This document shows positions 35,977 to 45,191 of a DNA stretch of 64,000 nucleotides, in pieces. A program made the translations under genes and the position numbers. The DNA is from Leptospira_A soteropolitanensis (lineage in GTDB: Bacteria; Spirochaetota; Leptospiria; Leptospirales; Leptospiraceae), in NCBI RefSeq assembly GCF_026151335.1, contig NZ_JAMQPP010000003.1; one strand, written 5' to 3'. Under the pieces are notes generated by a model. The model saw nothing but the letters and a program-made list of their open reading frames with translations, was not told the DNA's origin and did not search any database. Each line of letters starts with the position of its first letter. Within the stretch, counting starts at the first letter, position 1.

Positions 35977-37617
35977 ATGAAACAAATTACAAAAAAAGAA
36001 AGTTCGAGACTCAGTCACATAAAATCGGAATACGACATCATTATTATTGGTGGTGGGATTACTGGTGCTAATGTTCTTTGGGATGCTACCCTTCGCGGAT
36101 ATAATTGTTTACTTGTTGAAAAAAATGATTATGCTTCCGGCACAAGCCAAGCAACATCTAAACTCATTCATGGTGGGCTTAGGTATTTAAAAAATCTTGA
36201 GTTTGGACTTGTGCGTGAGTCACTTTCGGAAAGAAGATATCTTGCCAAAATTTCTCCTCATGCCGTTCGGCCAATGGGGTTTATCATTCCTATTCGATCT
36301 TTCTTTCAAAGAATTCTATTGTTTTTTGGAATGGAGTTGTATAATGCTCTTTCTTTTGATCGTAATCAGGACATTGATCCCGATGTACAACTTCCTAGAT
36401 ATAGATGGAATTCGTTAGGGGAAACTATTTATAAGGTTTTAGGGTTAGATCGAAATTCCTTAAAGGGGAGTTTTCAATATTATGATTATGCGAACCTTAA
36501 TCCAGAAAAACATACCACTGAATTTATTTTATCCGCGAAAGAAAAAGGGGCTCATGCGTACAACTATCTTGCTGTTACAACTTTAAGAAAACAAAATAGC
36601 GGTGGTTATACGGTTGGTCTTACGGATACCCTTACCGGCAAAAAGATACTTGTTTCTAGTAAGGTAGTTGTGAATTCGGCCGGTCCTTGGGCGGATGTAA
36701 TTGAATCTATGACAGGAGTCACCGCTGAGAAAAAACTGGTTCGTTCCAAAGGAATTCATGCGGTGGTTCGTAATATTTGTGGAAATGAATGTGCAGTGCT
36801 TTCCAAAAGAGATGGTTCCCATCTTTTTGTTATTCCTTGGCGTGGGAAAACGATTGTTGGTACTACTGATACGGCTTATGAGGACGATCCAGATGCTTTT
36901 AAGGTAAAACAATCGGAACTTGTCGATTTGTTAGATGAAGTGAATTATAGTTTTGGATTTGCGAAATTGACCTTAAAAGATGTGGATTATTATTACGGTG
37001 GCCTTCGTCCATTGGTAGAAGATCCAGGAAGTACAGAAGGAACTTATTCTGCCTCTAGGAAATCTGAAATTTTTCATTATGAAAACGAAGGATTCTCTGG
37101 GTTTTTCTCTGCGTTAGGTGGAAAGTATACAACGAGTCGTGCTGTTGCGGAAAATTTAGTAAATGCGATTGATCGTTACATAAAAGGTGAAGGATCTCCT
37201 TGTGCCACAAAATTCACGCCACTACTTGGAGGGAGATACCAAAGTCTCAAGGAATTAATAAACGAATTGCAGTTTAAATTTCCAAAGACCGAAGGGGCGA
37301 AGTTAGAAACGTTGGCCAAACGCTATGGTAGTATTACTTGGAAGATTTTATCCTTAGAAGGAAAAGAAACATATCGGATTCCTAATGGTGAGATCTATTA
37401 TGACGAAGAAGTAGAATATATGGTAACCCATGAAGACATCTTCCACCTAACGGATTTTTATTTTCGGCGATCTGGAGTCGGAACGGTTGGAATTCTTGAC
37501 CCGTTGGAAAAAAATCGATTAAACAAAAGGATTGCGAAAATTCTTGGTTGGAATGCAGATAGATTGAAGGAAGAAGAGAAGTTAGTCGAAGAAAGATACA
37601 AATGGTTTATTGACTAA
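35977..37617 (+). CDS. glpD: Aerobic-type glycerol-3-phosphate dehydrogenase
   Basis: The 546 residues start at ATG 35977, 4 bases after the lipid kinase stop; an upstream in-frame ATG would overlap that gene. FAD-binding IIIIGGGITGANVLWDA (about 18-34) and KNDYASGTSQATSKLIHGGLRYL match GlpD/GlpA. A second motif, VIPWRGKTIVGTTDTAY, contributes to the active site. The C-terminal DAO_C domain has VEYMVTHEDIFHLTDFYFRR. GlpD oxidises glycerol-3-phosphate to DHAP and passes electrons to the quinone pool. DHAP feeds the ether-lipid route suggested by its operon neighbours. The start lies within the same TAATG-rich unit. Confidence 0.93.
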   Translation: MKQITKKESSRLSHIKSEYDIIIIGGGITGANVLWDATLRGYNCLLVEKNDYASGTSQATSKLIHGGLRYLKNLEFGLVRESLSERRYLAKISPHAVRPMGFIIPIRSFFQRILLFFGMELYNALSFDRNQDIDPDVQLPRYRWNSLGETIYKVLGLDRNSLKGSFQYYDYANLNPEKHTTEFILSAKEKGAHAYNYLAVTTLRKQNSGGYTVGLTDTLTGKKILVSSKVVVNSAGPWADVIESMTGVTAEKKLVRSKGIHAVVRNICGNECAVLSKRDGSHLFVIPWRGKTIVGTTDTAYEDDPDAFKVKQSELVDLLDEVNYSFGFAKLTLKDVDYYYGGLRPLVEDPGSTEGTYSASRKSEIFHYENEGFSGFFSALGGKYTTSRAVAENLVNAIDRYIKGEGSPCATKFTPLLGGRYQSLKELINELQFKFPKTEGAKLETLAKRYGSITWKILSLEGKETYRIPNGEIYYDEEVEYMVTHEDIFHLTDFYFRRSGVGTVGILDPLEKNRLNKRIAKILGWNADRLKEEEKLVEERYKWFID

Positions 37618-38039
37618 TGGCTCGAATTTCTATCGATATTCCAGAAAAACAAATTTATTCTACTGACCTCAGTGTTCGTATCTCTGATATAAACTTTGCT
37701 GGTCATCTTGCTCATGATGCCATTTTGACCTTAACTCACGAATGCAGGGCCCGGTTTTTTCATTCTCATGGATGGACGGAAATTAATGTGGAAGGGAAGG
37801 GGATTGTTGTATCTGATGTTGCTATTGTATATAAATCGGAAGCCTTTTTTCCTGATGACTTAATGATGCAACTTTTTGTGGACAATGTGTCCAAAAAATC
37901 TTTGGAAATGGTTTATGTGATTACCCATAAAAATGGGGGAAAAGAAATTGCTAGGGCCAAAACTGCTATTGTGTTTTTTGATTATGTGGAAAGAAAACCA
38001 TGCCCTATTCCAGACGTTTTTCTAAAAGCCCTTATTTAA
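37617..38039 (+). CDS. Hot-dog acyl-CoA thioesterase (YbgC-like)
   Basis: The 140-residue protein is one hot-dog domain (VRISDINFAGHLAHDAILTLTHECRARFF near 21-50), resembling 4-hydroxybenzoyl-CoA or YbgC-type thioesterases. The Asp/Asn position before FAGHL fits a catalytic site. It is last in the lipid operon, coupled at a TAATG junction. It may release fatty acids or proofread acyl intermediates. The 3' end overlaps convergent meaB by 8 bases. Confidence 0.88.
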   Translation: MARISIDIPEKQIYSTDLSVRISDINFAGHLAHDAILTLTHECRARFFHSHGWTEINVEGKGIVVSDVAIVYKSEAFFPDDLMMQLFVDNVSKKSLEMVYVITHKNGGKEIARAKTAIVFFDYVERKPCPIPDVFLKALI

Positions 38040-39021
38040 TTTTTGTTTGAATCATAGAAACTATTTTACGTTCTTCTTCTTCATACTTTAGTTTATGGAT
38101 TCCTCCAAGTGGATTTCGTTTGACCGCCTGGTTCCACTTAGATGATTCCAACTCTTCCCAAATGGAGATTCCCCATCTTCCATATTCATTCCGAATCCAC
38201 TGTGTGAGTTGGGTCAGAGTTTCCGTATTTTTGTCCTTTCGTTTTTTGTATTGTAAGATGTATTGTAGCAGTTCTTCGATTCCCTTTCGTTTTGTGACCG
38301 ATGTTTTGAAGATGGGAGGAAGGGACTGATCGGGTAATATATCTTTGATGAATTCTAAGGTGGATTCTAACATATAATAACTGGAATTTGCCAAAGACTC
38401 TTCATCACATTTGTTGATGATAAAAGCTTCTGGAACTTCCATAATTCCCGATTTCATAAACTGCACTTGGTCCCCACCGAGAGGTTGCATCACAAGAAAG
38501 GATAAATCGGAAATGAGTGAAACAGAAATTTCGTTTTGGCCGATACCTACAGTTTCTATAAATACATAGTCGAAAATTTTTCTGAGGAAACGGATGACAT
38601 GATAAGTATAGGGATTGAGTCCTCCTAGTTCCAATTGAGAAGGTTGGGATCTAAAATAAATACGATTGTCTCTTCTTGGAAGAGTGACTCTCGTTCTATC
38701 TCCGAGGATGGAACCTCCACTTACATTGGAAGAAGGATCGATGGCAACAATGGCCATTTTTTTGTTTGGTGCAAAATCCAGGAAAAGTCTACATAACTCA
38801 CCGAGTAACGAAGATTTGCCGGCACCAGGTGTTCCTGTAATCCCGATAGTAAGTCCTTCTTTTGTGTCAGGGTTTTGAAGGGAAAGTTCTTGGAATAAGC
38901 ATTCGCGAAATTCTAAATTATTTTCAGTTTCAATTTTTGAAATGATTTTAGCAATCGGGTATTTTTCACCGTGAAGTGCCTCTGAAACCAGTTGGGATAA
39001 TGATTCTTTAGTATCAATCAA
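38032..39021 (-). CDS. meaB: MeaB/ArgK-type G3E GTPase for B12-dependent mutase
   Basis: The 329-residue protein starts at TTG 39021, with no good ATG nearby. The Walker A is GTPGAGKSSLL (about 62-72), followed by VAIDPSSNVSGGSILGDRTRV, the MeaB signature with the switch regions. NKCDEESL provides base binding. MeaB proteins gate adenosylcobalamin loading and protect the mutase from inactivation. The mutase gene lies upstream on the same strand, 103 bases away, with a hairpin between. Its 3' end overlaps the thioesterase gene. Confidence 0.94.
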   Translation of the reverse strand: MIDTKESLSQLVSEALHGEKYPIAKIISKIETENNLEFRECLFQELSLQNPDTKEGLTIGITGTPGAGKSSLLGELCRLFLDFAPNKKMAIVAIDPSSNVSGGSILGDRTRVTLPRRDNRIYFRSQPSQLELGGLNPYTYHVIRFLRKIFDYVFIETVGIGQNEISVSLISDLSFLVMQPLGGDQVQFMKSGIMEVPEAFIINKCDEESLANSSYYMLESTLEFIKDILPDQSLPPIFKTSVTKRKGIEELLQYILQYKKRKDKNTETLTQLTQWIRNEYGRWGISIWEELESSKWNQAVKRNPLGGIHKLKYEEEERKIVSMIQTKIK

Positions 39022-39065
39022 GGGATGTTGCCATTACAAAACATAAGTCAGATTAGTGAGATCTT

Positions 39066-39094
39066 CCATTGCAGATTTATTAAATCTACAATGG
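39066..39094 (-). other. Long hairpin between mutase gene and meaB
   Basis: A 29-base inverted repeat (left arm CCATTGCAGATTT, right arm with one mismatch) gives about 12 pairs around a short A/T loop. It lies between the mutase stop and the meaB TTG. No T-run follows on the minus strand, so it is not a classical terminator; it may set the mutase:MeaB ratio by processing or partial termination. Confidence 0.45.
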
Positions 39095-39124
39095 ATGGAT
39101 AAAAGTAGAAACGACTTTTTGTTT

Positions 39125-41143
39125 TTAAACGAGAGCTGGTTCTACAGAGACAATGTCGATGATCTTTTCCATAATCGACATGAGATCGTAATCTTTTGGA
39201 GTGAAGATTTCTCGAATTCCCATTTTTTTCAGTTCTTCAAAATCGGATTCAGGAATGATCCCTCCAATCACAACAGGGATTTTTGCCTTGTAGTGTGCTA
39301 GCTCGTCAAACAGTTGCTTTACGATTTCTTTGTGAGAACCAGATAGGATAGAAAGTCCAATTACGTTGGCATTTTCTTCCACTGCAGATTGTACAATTTC
39401 TTCTGGAGAGAGCCGAATCCCTGAATAAATCACATCAAAACCGCTGTGTTTTGCAGAAACGGCAATCATTTCAGCTCCATTGGAGTGACCATCGAGTCCT
39501 GGTTTTCCTACAACTATTTTTGGTCTATGTCCATTGGCCTTTGTAAAGGCTTCTACTTTTCCGCGAACGGTAGAAACTTTATCATCAGACAAAAAGAGTT
39601 TTTGTCCATCCACACCTGTTGGTGGGTTGTATTCTCCGTAAACTTCGCGAAGTGCATCTGCCCATTCACCTGTAGTGACGAGTGCTTTTGCGCAAGCAAT
39701 GGAGAAAGGCATTAGATTTTTCCCTTCTTTTGCTGCTTTTTTTAAGTCCTCAATTGATTTTTTGGCAGCTTCTGCATTTCTACGAGACTTTGCATCTGCC
39801 AGAACATTTAATGTTTGTTCTGCGGATTTTGGGTCTACTTTAAAAATACCACCATCGGAGTCAGTCATAAGCGGAGATTTGATTCCGTCAGTCCATTTGT
39901 TTTTACCAACTATCACTAGTTCATTAGAATTGATTTTGGAAAGTCTTTCCGTTTGTGATTTCACAAGTTGAGACTTCATATAACCATTTTCAATAGCAAC
40001 AAGTGCCCCGCCCATATCGATGATTTTTTGAATTTCAAGTTTAGCTTCTTCTTTGAGAGCTTTAACTTTAGATTCAATCACCTTAGAGCCTTCGAAAATA
40101 TCCGGGTATTCTAGAAGGTCAGTTTCATAAGCGAGGACTTGTTGTAATCGGAGTGACCATTGTTGGTCCCAAGGTCTTGGTAATGATAACGCTTCGTTCC
40201 AAGCAGGGAGTTGGAGGGCCCGACATCTGGCATTTCTAGAAAGTGTCACACCAAGGGATTCAATGAGAATCCTCCATGCATTGTTTTCTGGTTGTTCTTC
40301 GGTCAGTCCAAGAGAGTTTACCTGTACTCCATATCGGAACACTCGGTATTTGGCAGTTTTTACGCCATAACGTTCTTTAGTAATTTCTTCCCACATTTCA
40401 GTGAAGGCGCGCATTTTGCACATCTCTTCCACAAAACGGATTCCAGCGTTTACAAAGAAGGAAATCCGACCCACACATTGTTCAAATTCATCGGCCGTAA
40501 AACAATTTCTTTCTTTGATGGCATCTAACACAGCAATGGCCGTAGCTAATGCAAACGATAGTTCTTGCACAGGAGTGGCCCCTGCTTCTTGTAAGTGATA
40601 AGAACAAATGTTAGATGGATTCCATTTTGGGATATTGTGCAAACAATACTCATACATATCCACGATGATTTTCATGGACTCTTTCGGAGGATAAATATAA
40701 GTCCCCCGCGCCAAATATTCTTTAATCAAATCGTTTTGAGTGGTTCCGTTTAATTTTTCGAGAGGAACACCACGTTCTTCTGCTAGAGCAACATATAGCG
40801 AAAGTAACCACATGGAAGTTCCATTGATGGTCATGGAAGTGTTCATTTCTTCGATCGGGATTTGGTCGAATAAAATGCGAAAATCTTCAAGTGAATTGAT
40901 GGGAACACCGACCTTACCGATTTCGGGACGTGATACCTCGTGATCGGAACTATAGCCACATTGAGTAGGGAGATCAAATGCAATGGAAAGGCCAGTTTGG
41001 CCTTTAGAAAGGTTCTTTCTGTACAACTCATTGGAGGCTTTTGCATTGGTATGACCTGCATAAGTCCTAAAAATCCACGGTTTGTCAGGTTTTCCCTGTC
41101 CATTCTCGTCCACGAGAAGGTAATCTTTTTTTTCGGCGGACAT
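39125..41143 (-). CDS. Adenosylcobalamin-dependent acyl-CoA mutase, MeaA/ethylmalonyl-CoA type
   Basis: The 672-residue single chain has a large TIM-barrel domain (KPWIFRTYAGHTNAKASNEL, GQTGLSIAFDLPTQCGY, EMNTSMTINGTS, CSYHLQEAGATPVQELSFA). The C-terminal B12 domain (about 535-670) has the DGHSNGAE motif (D-x-H-x-x-G, lower His ligand), LSILSG (S-x-L) and VVIGGIIP. The segment order and length match MeaA/ethylmalonyl-CoA mutase more closely than the two-chain methylmalonyl mutase, but substrate choice is inference. The product could feed succinyl-CoA from fatty-acid-derived units. MeaB is downstream. Confidence 0.88.
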   Translation of the reverse strand: MSAEKKDYLLVDENGQGKPDKPWIFRTYAGHTNAKASNELYRKNLSKGQTGLSIAFDLPTQCGYSSDHEVSRPEIGKVGVPINSLEDFRILFDQIPIEEMNTSMTINGTSMWLLSLYVALAEERGVPLEKLNGTTQNDLIKEYLARGTYIYPPKESMKIIVDMYEYCLHNIPKWNPSNICSYHLQEAGATPVQELSFALATAIAVLDAIKERNCFTADEFEQCVGRISFFVNAGIRFVEEMCKMRAFTEMWEEITKERYGVKTAKYRVFRYGVQVNSLGLTEEQPENNAWRILIESLGVTLSRNARCRALQLPAWNEALSLPRPWDQQWSLRLQQVLAYETDLLEYPDIFEGSKVIESKVKALKEEAKLEIQKIIDMGGALVAIENGYMKSQLVKSQTERLSKINSNELVIVGKNKWTDGIKSPLMTDSDGGIFKVDPKSAEQTLNVLADAKSRRNAEAAKKSIEDLKKAAKEGKNLMPFSIACAKALVTTGEWADALREVYGEYNPPTGVDGQKLFLSDDKVSTVRGKVEAFTKANGHRPKIVVGKPGLDGHSNGAEMIAVSAKHSGFDVIYSGIRLSPEEIVQSAVEENANVIGLSILSGSHKEIVKQLFDELAHYKAKIPVVIGGIIPESDFEELKKMGIREIFTPKDYDLMSIMEKIIDIVSVEPALV

Positions 41144-41244
41144 TCTTTGCCTCGTTTTATAAATTCTATGTATAATTGAAAATCTTCTGGAATATTTTCA
41201 CCTAAAAATTTATACAGGACTAGGCAAATTGAGCCTTTTCCAAG

Positions 41245-42576
41245 ATGCGAGACCCAAAACCTTTTTCACCTCTACCTTTCTTTTTTAGCATCTTATTCTT
41301 AAGTTTTGGCTTTGCTTTGTTCTCCTATTTTAGACCTTTTCCTACCACTGAAACTGAGTGGGAGATTTTGGCCAATATTAAGGCTTTCACGGAAGAGGGG
41401 GGACTTATTTCTTCCAGAGAACCACTGGCAATATGGTTTGTTGTGGCATGGAAAAAACTCTTTGGGATGAATTATATTCCTTCCTTTCTTGTGTTAGCTG
41501 GTCTTTTTTATAGTTTATTCCTCCATTTGTTTATGTTACTGCTTCGTTCTGAAGAGTGGAAACGAAACCACTATCTTTTGGTATATCTGGCGGCCTTTTT
41601 ACCATTTTCTTATGGATTTCCCACTTCGTATTTTACGGAGACGCTATGTCTTGTATTTTTACTTTTAGTTTTTTTGACATTCCGATTGGAAAAGATGACG
41701 GATCTTCTTATCTTTCCAACCTTTACGATCCTTGCTTTCTTTTCTAGTTTCATTATGTTTTATTTGGGGTTTACTTTTTTTGTGATCCTTACCGGGATCC
41801 GTGGTTCAAGAAAGGCCGCCCAAAAAACTTCTGTGTTTTATAAAAAGAAAAATCTGCCTTTTTTGTTTTTGCTTGGGTACCTCGGATTTTTTGTTCTTTC
41901 TCTGATTTACTTTTCGTATACAGACTTTTTTGGACCAAACTCCATTGGCTTTTTATTCAAAACTTGGTACACATCTGCACTCCTCATCCTTTTACCACTT
42001 GTTGTCCTTGGAATTGGACATGTATTATTAAATACAGAAAAAGAATTAAACACCATCACGGCATCGGTTGTGATTGTTGTATCCATTGCGGTTTCTATTT
42101 ATTTTATATTTAAAAATCTAAATGCCTCTGACAAAGAACCTTGGGAAATTCAATCTAAAAATCTAACTAAGGCCTTTGGACAAGCACTCATTCTAAAATC
42201 AGATCCAATATACTTGCCAAAAGAATTTTCTTTTGCCTTTTATTTCCAGACGGGTACCAAAACCAAATACATGCGTGAGGAAACTGTTTCTGATAAATCC
42301 TTTTTGTATGTAGAAGGAATTTGGAACCAAGACATACAATTGGTTCAGAAATCGGGACTCTTCCGACGAAACCAAAGATCATTTGCGATTGTTCCCATTA
42401 GCGAACATGATGTTCTAATCCAAAGGGTTACTTCAGAAAAAATTAAAAATGAAAAGAGTTTGAACTTTATAACGAAAAAAGTCGACGAAGCTTGGTTGTC
42501 TACTCCCGCAAAAAGCCCGTTTGATTTGTATACCGCTGGTCTGCAAAAGAAGTTCGGGTATCTAACTTTCTATTAG
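41245..42576 (+). CDS. Polytopic membrane protein of unknown function
   Basis: The 443-residue protein has about nine transmembrane helices, an N-terminal periplasmic loop with TETEWEILANIKAFTEEGG, and a C-terminal extracytoplasmic region of about 140 residues. It resembles in outline the GT-C glycosyltransferases (acidic first loop, SREPLAIWFVVAW), but I cannot confirm this. It is rich in Phe and Leu, as expected. It diverges from the mutase gene (about 100 bases between) and faces the transglycosylase gene, with only 6 bases between the stops. Confidence 0.65.
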   Translation: MRDPKPFSPLPFFFSILFLSFGFALFSYFRPFPTTETEWEILANIKAFTEEGGLISSREPLAIWFVVAWKKLFGMNYIPSFLVLAGLFYSLFLHLFMLLLRSEEWKRNHYLLVYLAAFLPFSYGFPTSYFTETLCLVFLLLVFLTFRLEKMTDLLIFPTFTILAFFSSFIMFYLGFTFFVILTGIRGSRKAAQKTSVFYKKKNLPFLFLLGYLGFFVLSLIYFSYTDFFGPNSIGFLFKTWYTSALLILLPLVVLGIGHVLLNTEKELNTITASVVIVVSIAVSIYFIFKNLNASDKEPWEIQSKNLTKAFGQALILKSDPIYLPKEFSFAFYFQTGTKTKYMREETVSDKSFLYVEGIWNQDIQLVQKSGLFRRNQRSFAIVPISEHDVLIQRVTSEKIKNEKSLNFITKKVDEAWLSTPAKSPFDLYTAGLQKKFGYLTFY

Positions 42577-42582
42577 CAGCAC

Positions 42583-43218
42583 TTACGAGCTAAAGTCTTT
42601 ATAGTATCGTTTAACTTTGTTTACGTATTTCTGTGTTTCTTCGTAAGGAGGAATCCCTTTGTAACGTTTGACAGCCCCAGGCCCCGCATTATAGGCAGCG
42701 ATTGCCTTTTCTGGATCTTTGAATTCCTTCATAAGACCTTTTAAGAATTTCACTCCACCGCCAATATTGTCTTCTGGATCGAAGGGATCATTTACTCCGA
42801 GTGACTCTGCGGTTTCTGGCATCAGTTGCATAAGCCCCATCGCACCTTTTGGAGAAACTGCTTTGGGTTTGAACCCAGATTCTGCTTTAACCATCGCCTT
42901 CACTAAGTTAGGGTCCATCCCTTGGGATTTGGCAATGGATTCGATCGTTCCTAAGATATCGTTTGTTTTGGTTTTGGTTTCCGCCTGGAGAGAGCTGGTG
43001 GATTTGGATCCAAGTTCTTCGGGGAAGGGGAGAGAAATTCCTTCGGATTTCCCACCCAGTGTTTTTGTTTGGAGATTTTCTTGCGGTTTCGAAAGGTTCC
43101 ACTCTCTTTCTAAAACTTCGGGAAAGGAAACGAGTGATTTCGGGTTTTCTGAAAGTTTGGAAAGAGATTCCATTCGGTTCAAAACAGAAGATACAGAAGG
43201 AATATCAGAAAGTCTCAC
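42583..43218 (-). CDS. Lytic transglycosylase (SLT domain)
   Basis: The C-terminal half (about 105-205) is an SLT domain: AMVKAESGFKPKAVSPKGAMGLMQLMPETA with the catalytic Glu, and AIAAYNAGPGAVKRY. It cleaves peptidoglycan to 1,6-anhydro-muropeptides. I start at GTG 43218 (VRLSDIPSV), giving 211 residues. An ATG at 43341 would run 71 bases into the response regulator gene and adds a poorly patterned N-terminus; ATG 43173 is another option. No signal peptide is visible from any start, which is odd for a periplasmic enzyme. Confidence 0.75.
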   Translation of the reverse strand: MRLSDIPSVSSVLNRMESLSKLSENPKSLVSFPEVLEREWNLSKPQENLQTKTLGGKSEGISLPFPEELGSKSTSSLQAETKTKTNDILGTIESIAKSQGMDPNLVKAMVKAESGFKPKAVSPKGAMGLMQLMPETAESLGVNDPFDPEDNIGGGVKFLKGLMKEFKDPEKAIAAYNAGPGAVKRYKGIPPYEETQKYVNKVKRYYKDFSS

Positions 43219-43270
43219 ACCATAAGGATCGTCAGAGTTTGTAAAAACTAAAGGAAAAAAATATGTCTCA

Positions 43271-43654
43271 TTAGCCCAAGGATGGCTTAATGGACTGCAA
43301 ATCTTTGAGGGAAAGTGGTTTGACCAGATACCCTTTGACATTCGGAAATTCGGCAGAACGAGCCTTGTCGGTGGGGTCGATAGAGGAGGTTAAGATATAG
43401 ATCGGCAGTTTTTCGTATTTGGGATGTTTGCTAATTGCTTTTAAAAATTCCCAACCATCCATGACAGGCATATTCAAATCTAAAAACAACATGTCTGGGT
43501 CATGGGAACCACTAAGGAGGGCATTTAGTGCTTCTTCCCCGTTTTGGAAGCCTTGGATTTCATCCGTAAAGGAGAACTTTTCCATCAAAGTTTTGATGAG
43601 AAAAGTGGTAATCACATCATCTTCAACTAGGTACACCATACTTAAATGTTTCAT
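43271..43654 (-). CDS. Single-domain response regulator (CheY-like)
   Basis: The 127-residue receiver domain has an acidic pair (VEDD, near 10-13), the phosphoacceptor LFLDLNMPVMDGWEFL (Asp at about 58), a Thr/Ser (LTSS) and the conserved Lys (VKPLS). It has no output domain, so it acts by phosphotransfer or protein contact. It is upstream of the transglycosylase gene. No histidine kinase is adjacent; the PAS kinase at 5-7.4 kb is an orphan in the same window. Confidence 0.94.
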   Translation of the reverse strand: MKHLSMVYLVEDDVITTFLIKTLMEKFSFTDEIQGFQNGEEALNALLSGSHDPDMLFLDLNMPVMDGWEFLKAISKHPKYEKLPIYILTSSIDPTDKARSAEFPNVKGYLVKPLSLKDLQSIKPSLG

Positions 43655-43719
43655 AAATAACAGAGAGATCCGAGCGAATTTTTATAAAAAATTAAAAGAA
43701 AGCAAGAAATAAACATCTT

Positions 43720-45123
43720 TCAAAGTGTGTGCGGTGATGTGAGAATCTCAGGTCTCAGGATTTCTTTTAATTTAGTTTCTTCTAATAAACCAAGTTCCAA
43801 AACAATCGATTCTACTGAGCGGTTCTCTGACAGTGCCTTCTTTGCAACAAGAGTTGCATTTTCATATCCGATATATGGATTGAGGGCGGTAGCAAGACCT
43901 GCAGAAGTTTTTGCTCTTCTTTCTAATAATTCACGGTTTGCTGTGATCCCATTGATACAATTGATTTCTAAAGTTTTACAACCAGCGGTTAGGTGTTCAA
44001 TACTTTTAAAAAGGCTATGGGCAATAATTGGTTCAAAAGCATTTAATTGGAGTTGTCCGGCTTCTGCTGCCATCGTTATGGTGATATCATTCCCAATCAC
44101 TTCATAAGCAATTTGATTGACCACTTCTGGAATGACAGGGTTTACTTTGCCTGGCATTATAGAAGAGCCTGCTGCCTTTGCTGGCAAATTAATTTCGTTA
44201 AACCCGCCTTGGGGGCCGCTGGAAAGTAAACGCAGGTCATTACATATTTTAGATAACTTAGTCGCAATGCGTTTGAGTACACCAGACAATTGAACAAAAG
44301 CACCCGTGTCCTGTGTGGCTTCAATTAGGTTTGGTGCTGCGATCAAACTCAGGCCAGTTTCATTTGATAAAATATCGGTAACAATTTTTGAATATCGAAT
44401 GTCGGTGTTGATCCCCGTTCCAATCGCCGTAGCACCTAAATTGATTTCACCAATAAGGGATGTGGCTTCTTTCAATCGGCTAATATCTTCACCTAACATA
44501 ACATCGTAAGTGGAAAACTCTTGCCCAAGAGTCATAGGAACTGCATCTTGTAATTGAGTTCTCCCTATCTTTAGTATATCTTTGAATTCTTCTGATTTTC
44601 TACGGAAAGCCAATTGGAGTTCTTCCATAGCTTTTAGTAAACCTTTCATGGCAAATACTGCAGCTACTTTGATCGAAGTGGGGTAAACATCGTTTGTACT
44701 TTGGGACATATTGACTTCATTCAAGGGATGTAAGTGGGAGTAGTCTCCCTTGGAATACCCAGCCATCTCGAGCGCAATGTTTGTGATCACTTCATTGGCA
44801 TTCATATTCGTGGAAGTTCCGGCTCCTCCTTGGATGACATCGACAACAAACTCCGAATGGAATTCCCCGTTTAGGATTCTGTCGCAGGCACTTGTGATCA
44901 TTTGGGTGGTTTCTTTGGTGAGTTGTCCCAGCTCGTGGTTTGCTTTTGCTGAGGCTTTTTTGATATATGCGAGGGCACGAACCAGGTCAGGGTAGGTACC
45001 AATGGTTTTTCCGGTAATGGGATAATTTTCCAAAGCTCGCAAGGTATGGATTCCCCAATATACATCTGCGGGAAGTTCGCGCTCTCCCAAAAGGTCGTGT
45101 TCTCTACGTGTTGGTTTTGTCAT
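43720..45123 (-). CDS. aspA: Aspartate ammonia-lyase
   Basis: The 467 residues fit AspA: ERELPADVYWGIHTLRALENY at the N-terminus, the STNDVYPTSIK substrate-binding stretch (about 141-151), GTGINTD, and the superfamily signature GSSIMPGKVNP with the catalytic Ser. AspA deaminates aspartate to fumarate and ammonia, linking amino-acid breakdown to the citric acid cycle. The length is normal and the enzyme is cytosolic. It is monocistronic on the minus strand. Confidence 0.95.
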   Translation of the reverse strand: MTKPTRREHDLLGERELPADVYWGIHTLRALENYPITGKTIGTYPDLVRALAYIKKASAKANHELGQLTKETTQMITSACDRILNGEFHSEFVVDVIQGGAGTSTNMNANEVITNIALEMAGYSKGDYSHLHPLNEVNMSQSTNDVYPTSIKVAAVFAMKGLLKAMEELQLAFRRKSEEFKDILKIGRTQLQDAVPMTLGQEFSTYDVMLGEDISRLKEATSLIGEINLGATAIGTGINTDIRYSKIVTDILSNETGLSLIAAPNLIEATQDTGAFVQLSGVLKRIATKLSKICNDLRLLSSGPQGGFNEINLPAKAAGSSIMPGKVNPVIPEVVNQIAYEVIGNDITITMAAEAGQLQLNAFEPIIAHSLFKSIEHLTAGCKTLEINCINGITANRELLERRAKTSAGLATALNPYIGYENATLVAKKALSENRSVESIVLELGLLEETKLKEILRPEILTSPHTL

Positions 45124-45191
45124 AGGTCTTTAATTTCTATTGGATAGGACGAAAGATACTCGACCAAATCCAAATGGGAAGAAGATTTATC

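Noticed and set aside
41144..41244. Cobalamin riboswitch before the B12-dependent mutase
   Set aside because: Only 100 bases are available and no B12-box-like sequence is visible.
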